This document shows positions 8,925 through 16,958 of a stretch of 64,000 bases of DNA, piece after piece (position 1 is the first letter of the stretch; each line of letters starts with the position of its first letter). Source of the stretch: Bacilli bacterium (GTDB lineage Bacteria > Bacillota_I > Bacilli_A > RFN20 > CAG-826); the NCBI GenBank assembly GCA_017651165.1, contig JAGCDH010000012.1:1-64000 (forward strand), in the 5' to 3' direction. The notes under the pieces were generated by a model. That model saw nothing but the letters and a program-made list of their open reading frames with translations. It ran no database searches and had not been told where the DNA came from. The position numbers and the translations under genes are program-made.

Positions 8925-8938
8925 TTTTTGCGCAAAAA
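8925..8938. promoter_or_regulatory. 14-bp perfect palindrome upstream of the lipoprotein gene
   Basis: TTTTTGCGCAAAAA is a perfect palindrome about 120 nt before the start codon, upstream of the probable -10 region (GATAAA, near 8865). It is a candidate operator. The rest of the 276-bp gap shows GC-rich inverted words (GCGCGCA, GAGCGCG) but no gene. Confidence 0.3.
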
Positions 8939-9080
8939 TGTTTTTTCTTCTCTTTAATCGTAGGCAATGCACGCGCTCTATTGCATGACTTTGTTGCGCG
9001 CAGACATAGGACAATGATTAGAAACACGCATTTTTAATATTATTAAATTAATTGAAGAAGGATAGTGATAAACGTGCAGT

Positions 9081-10106
9081 TTACATCACGTGTTCACCAT
9101 CTTTCATTGCTTCGATCAAAGGATGATACAAAAGAGGAAACTCCACTTTCATGATAGTGGTCACACTGTTACCAGCGTCTTTGCTTGATGTACCACAGTG
9201 ATAGATTACTTCGCTATCTTTTGAATAGTCTATTACGATATATCTATCATGACATTTGCCGTTATTTCTTTTAAAAGAAAGATGATTTCCAGTGTCTAGA
9301 AGAAAATCATTTAAATACTCTTTGGTTAAAGGGTTCTTAGATTTGTTATCAGAAAAAACGGATATCTCAACATTTGTCTTACAATTTTTTAATAATTGAA
9401 GTGTTTTCACGTTAACATAGTCATCAATGATTAAAATGGAGTACTTTGCAAGCGAATATATTGTCTGATACGCAACATCGGCTTCCACTCTTTGATTATC
9501 TAATATCAAGAAATGTTTATAAGTAGATGGATCAATAAAGTTATTCATTACTATTACTAGTTTTTCTTCAACCTTTTCAAAGCGCTTATCATATGAAGAA
9601 AACTTACTATTGATTAAAGAAGCGTTATCTCCAATAAGACTATTACTCTCAATAATAAAATCTTTCATTTTCTTGAATAATCTAATAAGAGCTTTGCTCT
9701 GTTTAGTGGCAAGTTCGCCTTTTAATACAGTCATCAACATATAGATGCCTTGCTCGGTAAAAGCGTATGGCAGATATTTGATGTGCCGGCCTCTCAAGTT
9801 GCCTGATTTGTTTAAGGTCGATTTTTGCGACCATAAAGATTCTTCTGGTATAATTGCATCGTTTTTCGTTGTCAAAATTTGCGACCTCGATAATTGTTCC
9901 GTTTCTTCTCTTGCCAATCGGAACATAAAATCTTCTGGAAACTTATCAATATTTCGCCTCACCTGTTCGTTAAATCTCTTCGTGGTGTATCCGTAGATTC
10001 TCGCTAAATCAAAGTCCAGCATTACTTTCTGCCCTCTGATTTCATAGACCATAGATTCAATGTTTTCTTCTGTTAATTCAATAATTGTTAATTCTTTTTG
10101 TGACAT
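9081..10106 (-). CDS. ORF6N-domain protein with PLD-like C-terminal domain
   Basis: The N-terminal ~110 residues of this 341-residue protein match the ORF6N domain (IRGQKVMLDFDLARIYGYTTKRFNEQVRRNIDKFPEDFMFRL, then YAFTEQGIYML), a DNA-binding module of phage antirepressors and bacterial relatives. A predicted helical linker follows. The C-terminal ~140 residues contain CHDRYIVIDY and, 10-20 residues later, YHCGTSSKDAG. This resembles one half of a phospholipase-D-type HxK..D..GS site in a degenerate form. ORF6N proteins are often mobile-element- or defence-associated. Here the gene stands alone with its own ribosome binding site (AGAAAGGA). It shares a 57-bp upstream element with the small-ORF locus at 25.5 kb. 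Activity is unknown. Confidence 0.8.
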   Translation of the reverse strand: MSQKELTIIELTEENIESMVYEIRGQKVMLDFDLARIYGYTTKRFNEQVRRNIDKFPEDFMFRLAREETEQLSRSQILTTKNDAIIPEESLWSQKSTLNKSGNLRGRHIKYLPYAFTEQGIYMLMTVLKGELATKQSKALIRLFKKMKDFIIESNSLIGDNASLINSKFSSYDKRFEKVEEKLVIVMNNFIDPSTYKHFLILDNQRVEADVAYQTIYSLAKYSILIIDDYVNVKTLQLLKNCKTNVEISVFSDNKSKNPLTKEYLNDFLLDTGNHLSFKRNNGKCHDRYIVIDYSKDSEVIYHCGTSSKDAGNSVTTIMKVEFPLLYHPLIEAMKDGEHVM

Positions 10107-10136
10107 TTTTATGATTCCTTTCTGGGGATAAAAAGA

Positions 10137-10193
10137 AAAAAGTCCCTCTAATTAACCAATAGATAGGATTTTTGAAATTTGTCCAAAATATTT
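10137..10193 (-). repeat. 57-bp element, copy A (second copy at 25634-25690)
   Basis: Read on the minus strand this stretch matches 25634-25690 without gaps at about 46 of 57 positions. Fully conserved cores are AAATATTTTGGACAAA and CTATTGGTT. TGGACA and TCTATT, 16 nt apart, make it a possible promoter. It lies 31 nt upstream of the ORF6N gene. Confidence 0.55.
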
Positions 10194-10213
10194 ACATTAT
10201 TTAAGCGAGCATC

Positions 10214-10239
10214 AAAAAAGGGGCTAAAGATTAGCCCCT
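10214..10239 (-). terminator. Terminator of xylA
   Basis: On the minus strand AGGGGCTAA and TTAGCCCCT form a 9-bp stem with a 3-nt loop, followed by TTTTTTGAT. Confidence 0.88.
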
Positions 10240-10261
10240 AATTTTTCAGAATAATGTTGGT

Positions 10262-11584
10262 TTATTTACCAAAGAGGATGTCATTAACGATTGCTTCAAG
10301 CATTTCTTGACGGCCACTGCCTGGAAGTTCAGGAGCACCCATCTTGCAAGCGTAGTCAGATAATTCTTCTAAGCTTGTCTTATCGTTTAAGATCTTTTGA
10401 CCGACTTCGGTATTACGGAATGATGAATATTTGTCTTCGATGAATTTATCGACACGGCCATCTTCGATGATCGCAGCGGCTTTCAATAAGCCGAGAGCGA
10501 ATGTATCCATACCTAAGATGTAGGCATAGAACATATCTTCTTTTGTATAGGATGGACGTCTATTTTTACTATCGAAGTTGAAGCCACCGGTGAGACCACC
10601 ATTCTTTAAGACTTCATACATACATTGTGTCGCACTGTAGACATCGAATGGGAATTCATCGGTATCCCAACCTAAGAGCATATCGCCTTGGTTAGCATCG
10701 ATGGAACCTAACATACCATTAATGGCGGAGATTCTTAAATCGTGTTGGAATGTATGACCCGCTAAAGTAGCGTGGTTAGCTTCAATGTTCATCTTGAAGT
10801 CTTTATCTAAACCATATTGTCTTAAGAAGCCAATCGCTGTAGCAGCGTCGAAATCATATTGATGTTTCATTGGTTCTTTTGGTTTTGGTTCGATATAGAA
10901 GTCACCTTTGAAGCCGATGGAACGACCATATTTAACGGCCATCTTCATTAAACGAGCGATATTCTTTTGTTCAAATAAGACATCGGTATTGAGTAATGTT
11001 TCGTAGCCTTCACGACCGCCCCAGAAGACGTAACCTCTACCACCTAATTTAACGGTGATGTCTAAGGCTTTCTTCACTTGAGCAGCGGCAAATGCATACA
11101 CGTCTGCGCTATTTGTGGAACCAGCACCGTTGCAGAAACGTGGGTTGCTGAACATATTGGCGGTACCCCATAAGCACTTGATATCTGTACCTTTCATCTT
11201 TTCTAAGATGTAGTCAGAAATCTCATCTAATTCTTTGTTTGTTTCTTTGATGTCTTTGCATTCTGGAACTAAGTCGACATCGTGGAAGCAGAAGTATTTG
11301 ATACCGAGTTTCTTCATGAATTCGAAACCAGCATCGACTTTGGCTTTGGCGTGTTCCATTGTTCCTGGTTGGGCACCGAAGCTCTTATCAGCTGGGCCTG
11401 CACCAAACATATCGACACCAGTAGCACCTAAGTTATGCCACCAAGCCATAGCGAATGGTAAGTGTTCTTTCATTGGCTTACCTAAAACGAGTTGATCCGG
11501 ATTGTAATAATGGAAAGCTAAAGGATTCTTGCTATCTTTGCCTTCGAATTTGATTTCCGGAATATTTGGGAAAAATTCTTTCAT
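10262..11584 (-). CDS. xylA: Xylose isomerase
   Basis: Xylose isomerase converts D-xylose to D-xylulose in the cytoplasm. The 440-residue length is normal for class II enzymes. Both family signatures are present: FHDVDLVPE (His101 and Asp104, the catalytic pair) and IEPKPKEP (Glu232, metal ligand). GGREGYE (190-195) lies between them. GAGGTGT precedes the start codon. No xylulokinase or xylose transporter is adjacent, and strong terminators flank the gene on both sides, so it is a single-gene transcript and the rest of the pathway must be elsewhere. The neighbouring glycosidases could supply pentoses. Confidence 0.97.
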   Translation of the reverse strand: MKEFFPNIPEIKFEGKDSKNPLAFHYYNPDQLVLGKPMKEHLPFAMAWWHNLGATGVDMFGAGPADKSFGAQPGTMEHAKAKVDAGFEFMKKLGIKYFCFHDVDLVPECKDIKETNKELDEISDYILEKMKGTDIKCLWGTANMFSNPRFCNGAGSTNSADVYAFAAAQVKKALDITVKLGGRGYVFWGGREGYETLLNTDVLFEQKNIARLMKMAVKYGRSIGFKGDFYIEPKPKEPMKHQYDFDAATAIGFLRQYGLDKDFKMNIEANHATLAGHTFQHDLRISAINGMLGSIDANQGDMLLGWDTDEFPFDVYSATQCMYEVLKNGGLTGGFNFDSKNRRPSYTKEDMFYAYILGMDTFALGLLKAAAIIEDGRVDKFIEDKYSSFRNTEVGQKILNDKTSLEELSDYACKMGAPELPGSGRQEMLEAIVNDILFGK

Positions 11585-11617
11585 ATTTATGACACCTCTT
11601 CGATTTCTATATTTTCA

Positions 11618-11653
11618 TAAAAAAAATAGCGATAAATTGATTATCTTGCTATT
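11618..11653 (-). terminator. Terminator of the YAGP-repeat gene
   Basis: On the minus strand AATAGC...GCTATT with an inner GATAA/TTATC pairing (AA bulge, TCAA loop) is followed by TTTTTTTATG. Confidence 0.65.
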
Positions 11654-11712
11654 TGATATATATAAAAAATAAGGAAATGCGCGGGCGCAAATTTAGTAAA
11701 TATCTTTGATAT

Positions 11713-12072
11713 TTAAATTTCGTGGAGGATATAGATTAATATGACTAGCGCCATCAAGTCATCTTCACTTAAACGGCCATCAATTTCATATTCGATTGGA
11801 CCAGCGAATGGTCTTAAATATTTATAGCCTTGATCAAATTTAGCGATGATTGGACCAGAGAAAGGTTTAATCTCACCATTACGGACGATTAGTTTTATAA
11901 GTCCAGCATATGGTCTAATCTCACCATTACTATAAGTGTATTCAATTGGGCCAGCATACTTACGGAATTCTCCCCTACCATATGTATAAAGGATAGGACC
12001 AGAAAATCTTCTAACCTGACCGTTAGATATTTCCATAAGGATTGGACCTGCGTATCTTCTGATATATGCCAT
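11713..12072 (-). CDS. Small YAGP-repeat protein (predicted beta-repeat fold)
   Basis: This 119-residue protein is six tandem units of about 17-20 residues with the pattern R-[RKP]-[YF]-[AS]-G-P-I-x5-NGE. Examples are RRFSGPILYTYGRGEF, RKYAGPIEYTYSNGEI and KPFSGPIIAKFDQG. Unit 4 has YAGLI instead of YAGPI. A hydrophobic C-terminal helix follows (DDLMALVILIYILHEI). Each unit looks like a short beta hairpin, so a closed beta-flower or propeller-like fold is likely. There is no signal peptide, so it is probably cytoplasmic. It has no ribosome binding site, but GATAAT lies 8 nt before the ATG, which suggests a leaderless mRNA. Function is unknown. Confidence 0.75.
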   Translation of the reverse strand: MAYIRRYAGPILMEISNGQVRRFSGPILYTYGRGEFRKYAGPIEYTYSNGEIRPYAGLIKLIVRNGEIKPFSGPIIAKFDQGYKYLRPFAGPIEYEIDGRLSEDDLMALVILIYILHEI

Positions 12073-12080
12073 ATATTCAT

Positions 12081-12086
12081 ATTATC
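12081..12086 (-). promoter_or_regulatory. -10 box of a leaderless promoter (YAGP-repeat gene)
   Basis: TGTGATAAT on the minus strand is an extended -10 whose last base is 8 nt before the ATG. Transcription should start at or within 1-2 nt of the start codon. Confidence 0.55.
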
Positions 12087-12136
12087 ACAATCATCGATAA
12101 AAAAGATGTGTACTATCAGTCAAATAAATAATATTA

Positions 12137-12165
12137 TTTACGAAGTGCACAATATTTTGTAAAAT
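12137..12165 (+). promoter_or_regulatory. Promoter of the membrane-protein gene at 12189
   Basis: TTTACG (12137-12142) and TAAAAT (12160-12165) are separated by 17 nt. GAGGTAA follows 11 nt later as the ribosome binding site. Confidence 0.6.
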
Positions 12166-12188
12166 AATGTGGCTGCGAGGTAACCAGT

Positions 12189-13439
12189 ATGAAAGATAGA
12201 ACAAAACAAACAATTGCCGATGGCTTTGGTGGCTTAGTTAAAAACGCCACCGCATTAAGAGGCGCTAAAAACGGACCATTATGGTTAACAATCGTCATGT
12301 TTTTTGCTTCTATTCTTTTACCAATTCTTCCTTTGTTCGTTTCTGCGAACAGTATGTCTGGTTCTTCCTTTATTAAAAATAATACCTACAGCCTTGAAAG
12401 ATACGTTACAAGAGCAGCGCTTGATTTAAAAAAATCTCCTAATAAATATGAAATCAGTATTAGCGAAGATCATTTCCTAAGCGTTAATAAAGAAGGCACA
12501 GAGATTAACTATGGTTCTTATGACGATCATGGCAAAGACGCCGATAGAACAATCGCCCCATTCTACACTTACACAAATAAGGCGACTGGCGAATATAGTT
12601 TCTTACTCTATGTCTCTGACATTGATAACACCGCAGAAAAAGTGGAAACCACTAACGCTAAAGGCAAAACAAAATTAATTAATGCTAAAACAGCTTACTT
12701 AACTAGAATTGCGCAATTCACATATGAAACAGGCACCACTACTAGTTATGACCTTGGCAAAGAAGATCAAAAGAAGGCCGTAGAAGATGCTAAAAAGAAA
12801 GATTCTACAGATCCTAAGACATTCTATTTCCCATCATATATCGTCTTATTTAAGGATAGTTTTAACGTTGTTTGCTGTTATGGTGAAAAAGCTGTGGCAG
12901 GCTCCACAAACGGGGCTGCTGATTATAAGAAAGTCAGCGCTAATGCCAACTGCTTAGAAACATTACTTACTGTCAAAGATAAAAAAGGCAATGATGTTAT
13001 AGGAACAGATCCAAAAATCATCGATGGCACTGCCACAGAAGAAGAAATCGAAGCAGATATCGGTCACAAGATGGCTTGTGAAGATTACTACAATGGTGTC
13101 TTAGCTAACTTTAAGAAATTCTTAAATAAATCTTACTTAGCCTCAAAAGCCAAAACCACAGCGGTAACATGCTTATTCAGTTTAGCGGTCTTTGCCGGTT
13201 TAAGTTTAATCATGGGCTTCTTAATGTGGGTCATGACACGTGGTAAGAACAATCCAAATAACTACTTCTCATTATGGTTATGCTTAAAACTCGAAGCGCG
13301 TCTTGCTCTTGCTCCTGCTCTCATCACATTGTTGCTTGGCTTCTTATTAGTGAGCTACGCCCAAATGATCTTCATCCTCACCTTAGGTATGAGAGTCATG
13401 TGGATCTCAATGAAGGAATTAAGACCTGTTCAACAATAG
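12189..13439 (+). CDS. Membrane protein of unknown function
   Basis: This 416-residue protein has one hydrophobic segment near the N-terminus (about 28-50), a ~270-residue extracytoplasmic region rich in Thr, Lys and Asp, and two or three hydrophobic segments near the C-terminus (about 322-345 and 365-405). This layout (TM, large outside loop, TM cluster) recalls DUF1189-type proteins, but I cannot assign it with confidence. GAGGTAA is 8 nt before the ATG. It is the only plus-strand gene in this part of the window and ends 1 nt before the converging stop codon at 13441. No signal peptidase site or enzyme motif is seen. Confidence 0.7.
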   Translation: MKDRTKQTIADGFGGLVKNATALRGAKNGPLWLTIVMFFASILLPILPLFVSANSMSGSSFIKNNTYSLERYVTRAALDLKKSPNKYEISISEDHFLSVNKEGTEINYGSYDDHGKDADRTIAPFYTYTNKATGEYSFLLYVSDIDNTAEKVETTNAKGKTKLINAKTAYLTRIAQFTYETGTTTSYDLGKEDQKKAVEDAKKKDSTDPKTFYFPSYIVLFKDSFNVVCCYGEKAVAGSTNGAADYKKVSANANCLETLLTVKDKKGNDVIGTDPKIIDGTATEEEIEADIGHKMACEDYYNGVLANFKKFLNKSYLASKAKTTAVTCLFSLAVFAGLSLIMGFLMWVMTRGKNNPNNYFSLWLCLKLEARLALAPALITLLLGFLLVSYAQMIFILTLGMRVMWISMKELRPVQQ

Positions 13440-13440
13440 G

Positions 13441-13782
13441 CTAATCGCCGTAATCACTACCACGTGACTTATCTTCTGCAAAAATTTGAAGAGGATCGGT
13501 CACATCAGTAATTTCTAAAAATATATAATTGTCGACACTCGTTAACGGATTCTCGAAGTTACCTGTGAAGACAATTTTTTTATTCTTCTTCACGAGTTCT
13601 TCCATCTTCTCAATAATCAAATGATATTGATCTGGATAATGATCTTTAAAGCCCATTAATTGGGTATAAAAGACTGGTTCTAGATAAAAGGTTTCACCAC
13701 TTTCGTATTGGTAAAGTGCACAAAAAGGATTATTCTTGTCTTCAAGTTTCTTTAGATGTTTGAATTCTTCATAATCTCTCAT
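13441..13782 (-). CDS. Conserved-looking small protein of unknown function
   Basis: This 113-residue, charged, soluble protein has no recognised domain. It is the last gene of the gdpP-rplI-dnaB-walJ-rlmH transcript. Its ATG overlaps the TGA stop of rlmH (ATGA), so it is translationally coupled. The middle part (YESGETFYLEPVFYTQLMGFKDHYPDQYHLIIEKMEELVKK) looks like a compact alpha/beta fold. No terminator is visible before the converging plus-strand gene. Confidence 0.7.
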   Translation of the reverse strand: MRDYEEFKHLKKLEDKNNPFCALYQYESGETFYLEPVFYTQLMGFKDHYPDQYHLIIEKMEELVKKNKKIVFTGNFENPLTSVDNYIFLEITDVTDPLQIFAEDKSRGSDYGD

Positions 13783-14258
13783 TTGTGGTAAACCTCATTT
13801 CTATTAATCTTAAAAGCGCGATAGATTTGCTCTAATAATATTAGTCTAGTCATTTGGTGGAGAAAAGTCATATTAGATAAACCAATTCTATCTTGGCAGC
13901 GTTTCTTTAATTCATCGCTTAAGCCATAAGAACCGCCTATAACAAAGGAAATAGATGAACCACCTAAGACAAACTTATCTTCTAAATATTTAGCGAATTC
14001 AGGACTGGTTGGTTGCTTGTTAACTAAATCTAAACCAATCAGATATTCATTATTCTTTAAGAGCTTTAAAACTCTTTGGCCTTCTTTATCTTTAGCGATA
14101 TCAATTTCCTTTTGGCTAGGATTATCCACGACACTTTCATCATTCACTTCAATGATTTCTACTTGAGCGTATGGTTTTAATCTTTCCAAATATTCGTTAA
14201 TGCCTTGTTTTAAGTAGGCTTCTTTTAAATGACCAATCGCGTAAATCTTAATCTTCAT
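13779..14258 (-). CDS. rlmH: 23S rRNA pseudouridine-1915 N3-methyltransferase RlmH
   Basis: RlmH methylates pseudouridine 1915 in helix 69 of 23S rRNA using SAM. The 159-residue length is typical. The SPOUT-fold knot is recognised by LIGLD (73-77), FVIGGSYGLSDEL (SAM loop GGSYG, 108-112) and the C-terminal NRNEVYHK; the final YHK is characteristic of the family. The stop is TGA directly after that conserved end, which is good in-window evidence that TGA is a true stop codon in this genome. It overlaps walJ by 11 nt upstream and the 113-residue gene downstream by 4 nt. Confidence 0.95.
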   Translation of the reverse strand: MKIKIYAIGHLKEAYLKQGINEYLERLKPYAQVEIIEVNDESVVDNPSQKEIDIAKDKEGQRVLKLLKNNEYLIGLDLVNKQPTSPEFAKYLEDKFVLGGSSISFVIGGSYGLSDELKKRCQDRIGLSNMTFLHQMTRLILLEQIYRAFKINRNEVYHK

Positions 14259-15006
14259 GAGGATAGTTACCTCCCGACAAAGATTGTCTTTGCCACGCGG
14301 TTCTCACTTTGTAGTTATTAATATTCACACCAAAGTGTTTAAAAATCTTTTGATAAGCTTCTAGGGCTACTTCTGGAGTATTGGCCTCTTCAGAAAGATG
14401 GGCTAAAACTATTTCTTTAGTGTTGTCACCAATAATCGAGATAGCGGCAATTGCACTGTCTTCATTACAAAGATGACCTTTATCAGACATGATTCTATTC
14501 TTAAGTTCAAATGTACGATTAGTGTTTAAAAGCATCCTAATATCATGATTAGATTCAATAATGAGATAAGTTGGATTCTTTACCAAAGGTAAATTATGTT
14601 CTAAAAACACTCCTGTATCGGTCATATAGAAGAGCGATTCTTCTTTATCCTTAATTAAATACGCACACGGATTGGTGGCGTCGTGACTAGTCTCAATAGG
14701 GGTAATTTCAAAATCTCCAACATTGAATGGTTGGTTAAGATTAACAACGTTAGATAAAGAAGAAGGAAGCGTTCCTTCAAGAGCGTACATAATCTTTGGG
14801 GAGATGAATTTTAAACCCGCGATATGATCGGTGTGGCCATGAGTAAATAAGGCACCCGTGATATCGTTTACAGTTAAATTAATCTCAGAAAGGCCTTCTT
14901 CTAAACGCGTTAAAGTAATACCCATATCGATGAGTAATACTGTCTTATTTGAAACGACGATTGTCGCATTACCTTTCGAACCCGATGCAATGATATGAAA
15001 ATACAT
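14248..15006 (-). CDS. walJ: MBL-fold metallo-hydrolase WalJ (YycJ)
   Basis: This 252-residue metallo-beta-lactamase-fold hydrolase carries the metal site HGHTDH (56-61), a later SHDATNPCAYLI and MTDTG, and a final LAHLSEEANTPEVAL. These features and its position between dnaB and rlmH match WalJ/YycJ, a predicted exonuclease-like enzyme that in Firmicutes is linked to cell-division and replication coordination. The ATG overlaps the TAA of dnaB (TAATG). No WalRK genes are in view. Confidence 0.88.
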   Translation of the reverse strand: MYFHIIASGSKGNATIVVSNKTVLLIDMGITLTRLEEGLSEINLTVNDITGALFTHGHTDHIAGLKFISPKIMYALEGTLPSSLSNVVNLNQPFNVGDFEITPIETSHDATNPCAYLIKDKEESLFYMTDTGVFLEHNLPLVKNPTYLIIESNHDIRMLLNTNRTFELKNRIMSDKGHLCNEDSAIAAISIIGDNTKEIVLAHLSEEANTPEVALEAYQKIFKHFGVNINNYKVRTAWQRQSLSGGNYPHED

Positions 15007-16505
15007 TAGTCGATACTATTTTGGTTAATTTCACGCATTTGCTTGAGCCATTCTTCACTAGGCTCATCAAATCTACCAAATGATTTATAGAAGAATAAGT
15101 ATGATTTACCGGTTTGGCCATTTCTATTTTTAGCGACGTTGACTTCAACGAATGAAACATCGCCCACCATGGATTCACCAGTAATCTTTTCTTTTTGTTC
15201 TTTGACCATTTCAAAACGTTCACTACCAGAAAGATTCTTCATCTTCTTATCGCCCGCACCACCATTTGGGGCTTTGGAATCTTTATAATAGTCTTCACGA
15301 TAAAGGAGCATAACGACGTCAGCATCTTGTTCAATAGAACCAGAGTCTCTTAAGTCGGAAAGAATTGGACGTTTATTTTCACCACGTTGTTCAACAGAAC
15401 GGGATAATTGAGAAACAACGATGACTGGAACTTTGAGTTCACGAGCAAGAGCCTTTAAGGCCAAGGATGCTTTTCTGACTTCTTCTTGACGAGAATCGCT
15501 TCTCGAACTAGAGCCAGAAGAGACTAAGCCTAAGTAGTCGATAATAATTAAACCTAGGTCTGGATGATTGGCTTGTAATTTTCTACTCTTAGCGATGATA
15601 TCCATTAACTTGCCGTTTGGGGAGTCATCAATAAATAATGGTAAACTACCAATTTTAGAAATCGCAGAGGCAACTTTTGCTCTATCAACACCGTTTAGAT
15701 TACTTGTCGTAATCTTGCTTAAAGAAACGGAAGATTCCGCACCAATTAAACGGGTGACGAGTTGTTCCGCTGGCATTTCAAGTGAGAAGATCGCCACTGG
15801 TTTATCAGTACGGTTAGCCGCACGATAAGCAAAGTTAAGCGCTAAAGCGGTTTTACCAACAGAAGGACGAGCGGCAACAATAATCATATCACCAGCATGG
15901 AAACCTTGTGTGATTCTATTAAGAGAATCAAAACCTGTGGTCAAACCATTAACACCATCAGTCTTTGTTTCTTTTGGTGTTTCGATGGACATCTTCACTG
16001 CTTCGGCGACATTTTGAATTGGTTTAAAAGCGGACACTCTTCTTTTTTCTGTCGCGTTCTTAAGAACGTCTTCGCTTTCGGCGATGAAATCATTAACGTT
16101 ATCGATCTCCGCATTTAAGAATTTGTAATCGATGTCACGGCATGATTGAATCAATCTTCTTAAAACAGCCTGGTCATTAACAATGTTAATGTAATAATCT
16201 ATAGAAGAAAGAGCGACCATCGCATCGGAACATTGTTGTAAGTATTCCACACCACCGATGGTTTCGAGTTCTTTCATGTTCATTAATTCTTCAGTCACAG
16301 TTAAAACATCGACACCACTTTGTTTATCAAACAAATTCTTAATGGCACGATAAATTAATTGGTGTTTGCCAAGATAAAAATCTTGTTCTTCTAAGGCAGA
16401 AAGAACGTTATAAAGACATTCTCTGGACAATAAAGCGGAGCCTAATACGGCTTGTTCTGCTTGATCATTATATGGTAAATCTCTTGGAGCTTTTGCGCGT
16501 GCCAT
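15006..16505 (-). CDS. dnaB: Replicative DNA helicase DnaB (DnaC in Bacillus naming)
   Basis: DnaB is the hexameric helicase that opens the replication fork. The 499-residue protein has the N-terminal collar domain (about 15-115; DQAEQAVLGSALLS) and a RecA-fold ATPase. Visible motifs are Walker A (ARPSVGKTA, 212-220), Walker B (LIIIDYLGLV) and the DnaB signature SQLSRSVEQR...PILSDLRDSGSIEQDADVV. Length and motifs are normal and no intein is present. It starts 1 nt after rplI, as in other Firmicutes where rplI, gdpP and dnaB are neighbours. Confidence 0.97.
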   Translation of the reverse strand: MARAKAPRDLPYNDQAEQAVLGSALLSRECLYNVLSALEEQDFYLGKHQLIYRAIKNLFDKQSGVDVLTVTEELMNMKELETIGGVEYLQQCSDAMVALSSIDYYINIVNDQAVLRRLIQSCRDIDYKFLNAEIDNVNDFIAESEDVLKNATEKRRVSAFKPIQNVAEAVKMSIETPKETKTDGVNGLTTGFDSLNRITQGFHAGDMIIVAARPSVGKTALALNFAYRAANRTDKPVAIFSLEMPAEQLVTRLIGAESSVSLSKITTSNLNGVDRAKVASAISKIGSLPLFIDDSPNGKLMDIIAKSRKLQANHPDLGLIIIDYLGLVSSGSSSRSDSRQEEVRKASLALKALARELKVPVIVVSQLSRSVEQRGENKRPILSDLRDSGSIEQDADVVMLLYREDYYKDSKAPNGGAGDKKMKNLSGSERFEMVKEQKEKITGESMVGDVSFVEVNVAKNRNGQTGKSYLFFYKSFGRFDEPSEEWLKQMREINQNSID

Positions 16506-16506
16506 A

Positions 16507-16956
16507 TTACTTCTCCTCTTCTAATTGAACGTGGACTTTACCAAAGACGCCTTTATATAGTTCCACACTTAAGTGATGGAAACCTAATACGTCTAATGGT
16601 CCTTTATCCACGAATTTGCGTTTATCAATTTCGATATTGAATTGTTTATTTAATTCTTCAGCGACTTGTTTTAAAGAAATCGCGCCGAATAACTTGCCTT
16701 CTCTACCAGTCTTTACTTTAAATTTTAAAGTAATTTCATCTAATCTTTTGGCGAGTTCTTGGGCATCCGCTTTCATCTTCGCGTCGTTTTCTCTTCTTTG
16801 TTCTTGTTGGTTTTCTAAAACCTCAACACTCTTCTTAGTGACTTGCACCGCTAACTTACGAGGAAAGAGGAAGTTGACTGCATAGCCATCGCTGACTTCG
16901 ATAGTTTGATCTTTTTTGCCGAGTTTTTTGACATCGGCTAGTAAAATGACCTTCAT
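16507..16956 (-). CDS. rplI: 50S ribosomal protein L9
   Basis: L9 binds 23S rRNA domain V near the base of the L1 stalk and helps reading-frame maintenance. The 149-residue length is normal. The N-terminal signature (MKVILLADVKKLGKKDQTIEVSDGYAVNFLFPRKLA) and the Gly-rich GREGKLFGAI of the C-terminal domain are both present. GAGGAGG lies 8 nt before the ATG, inside the end of the gdpP reading frame. Confidence 0.97.
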   Translation of the reverse strand: MKVILLADVKKLGKKDQTIEVSDGYAVNFLFPRKLAVQVTKKSVEVLENQQEQRRENDAKMKADAQELAKRLDEITLKFKVKTGREGKLFGAISLKQVAEELNKQFNIEIDKRKFVDKGPLDVLGFHHLSVELYKGVFGKVHVQLEEEK

Positions 16957-16958
16957 AA

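Noticed and set aside
11713-12072. Regular repeats here as a CRISPR array or satellite DNA
   Set aside because: The period is a multiple of three, the units are protein-level repeats in one open frame, and there are no conserved palindromic repeats with unique spacers. No CRISPR array was found anywhere in the window.
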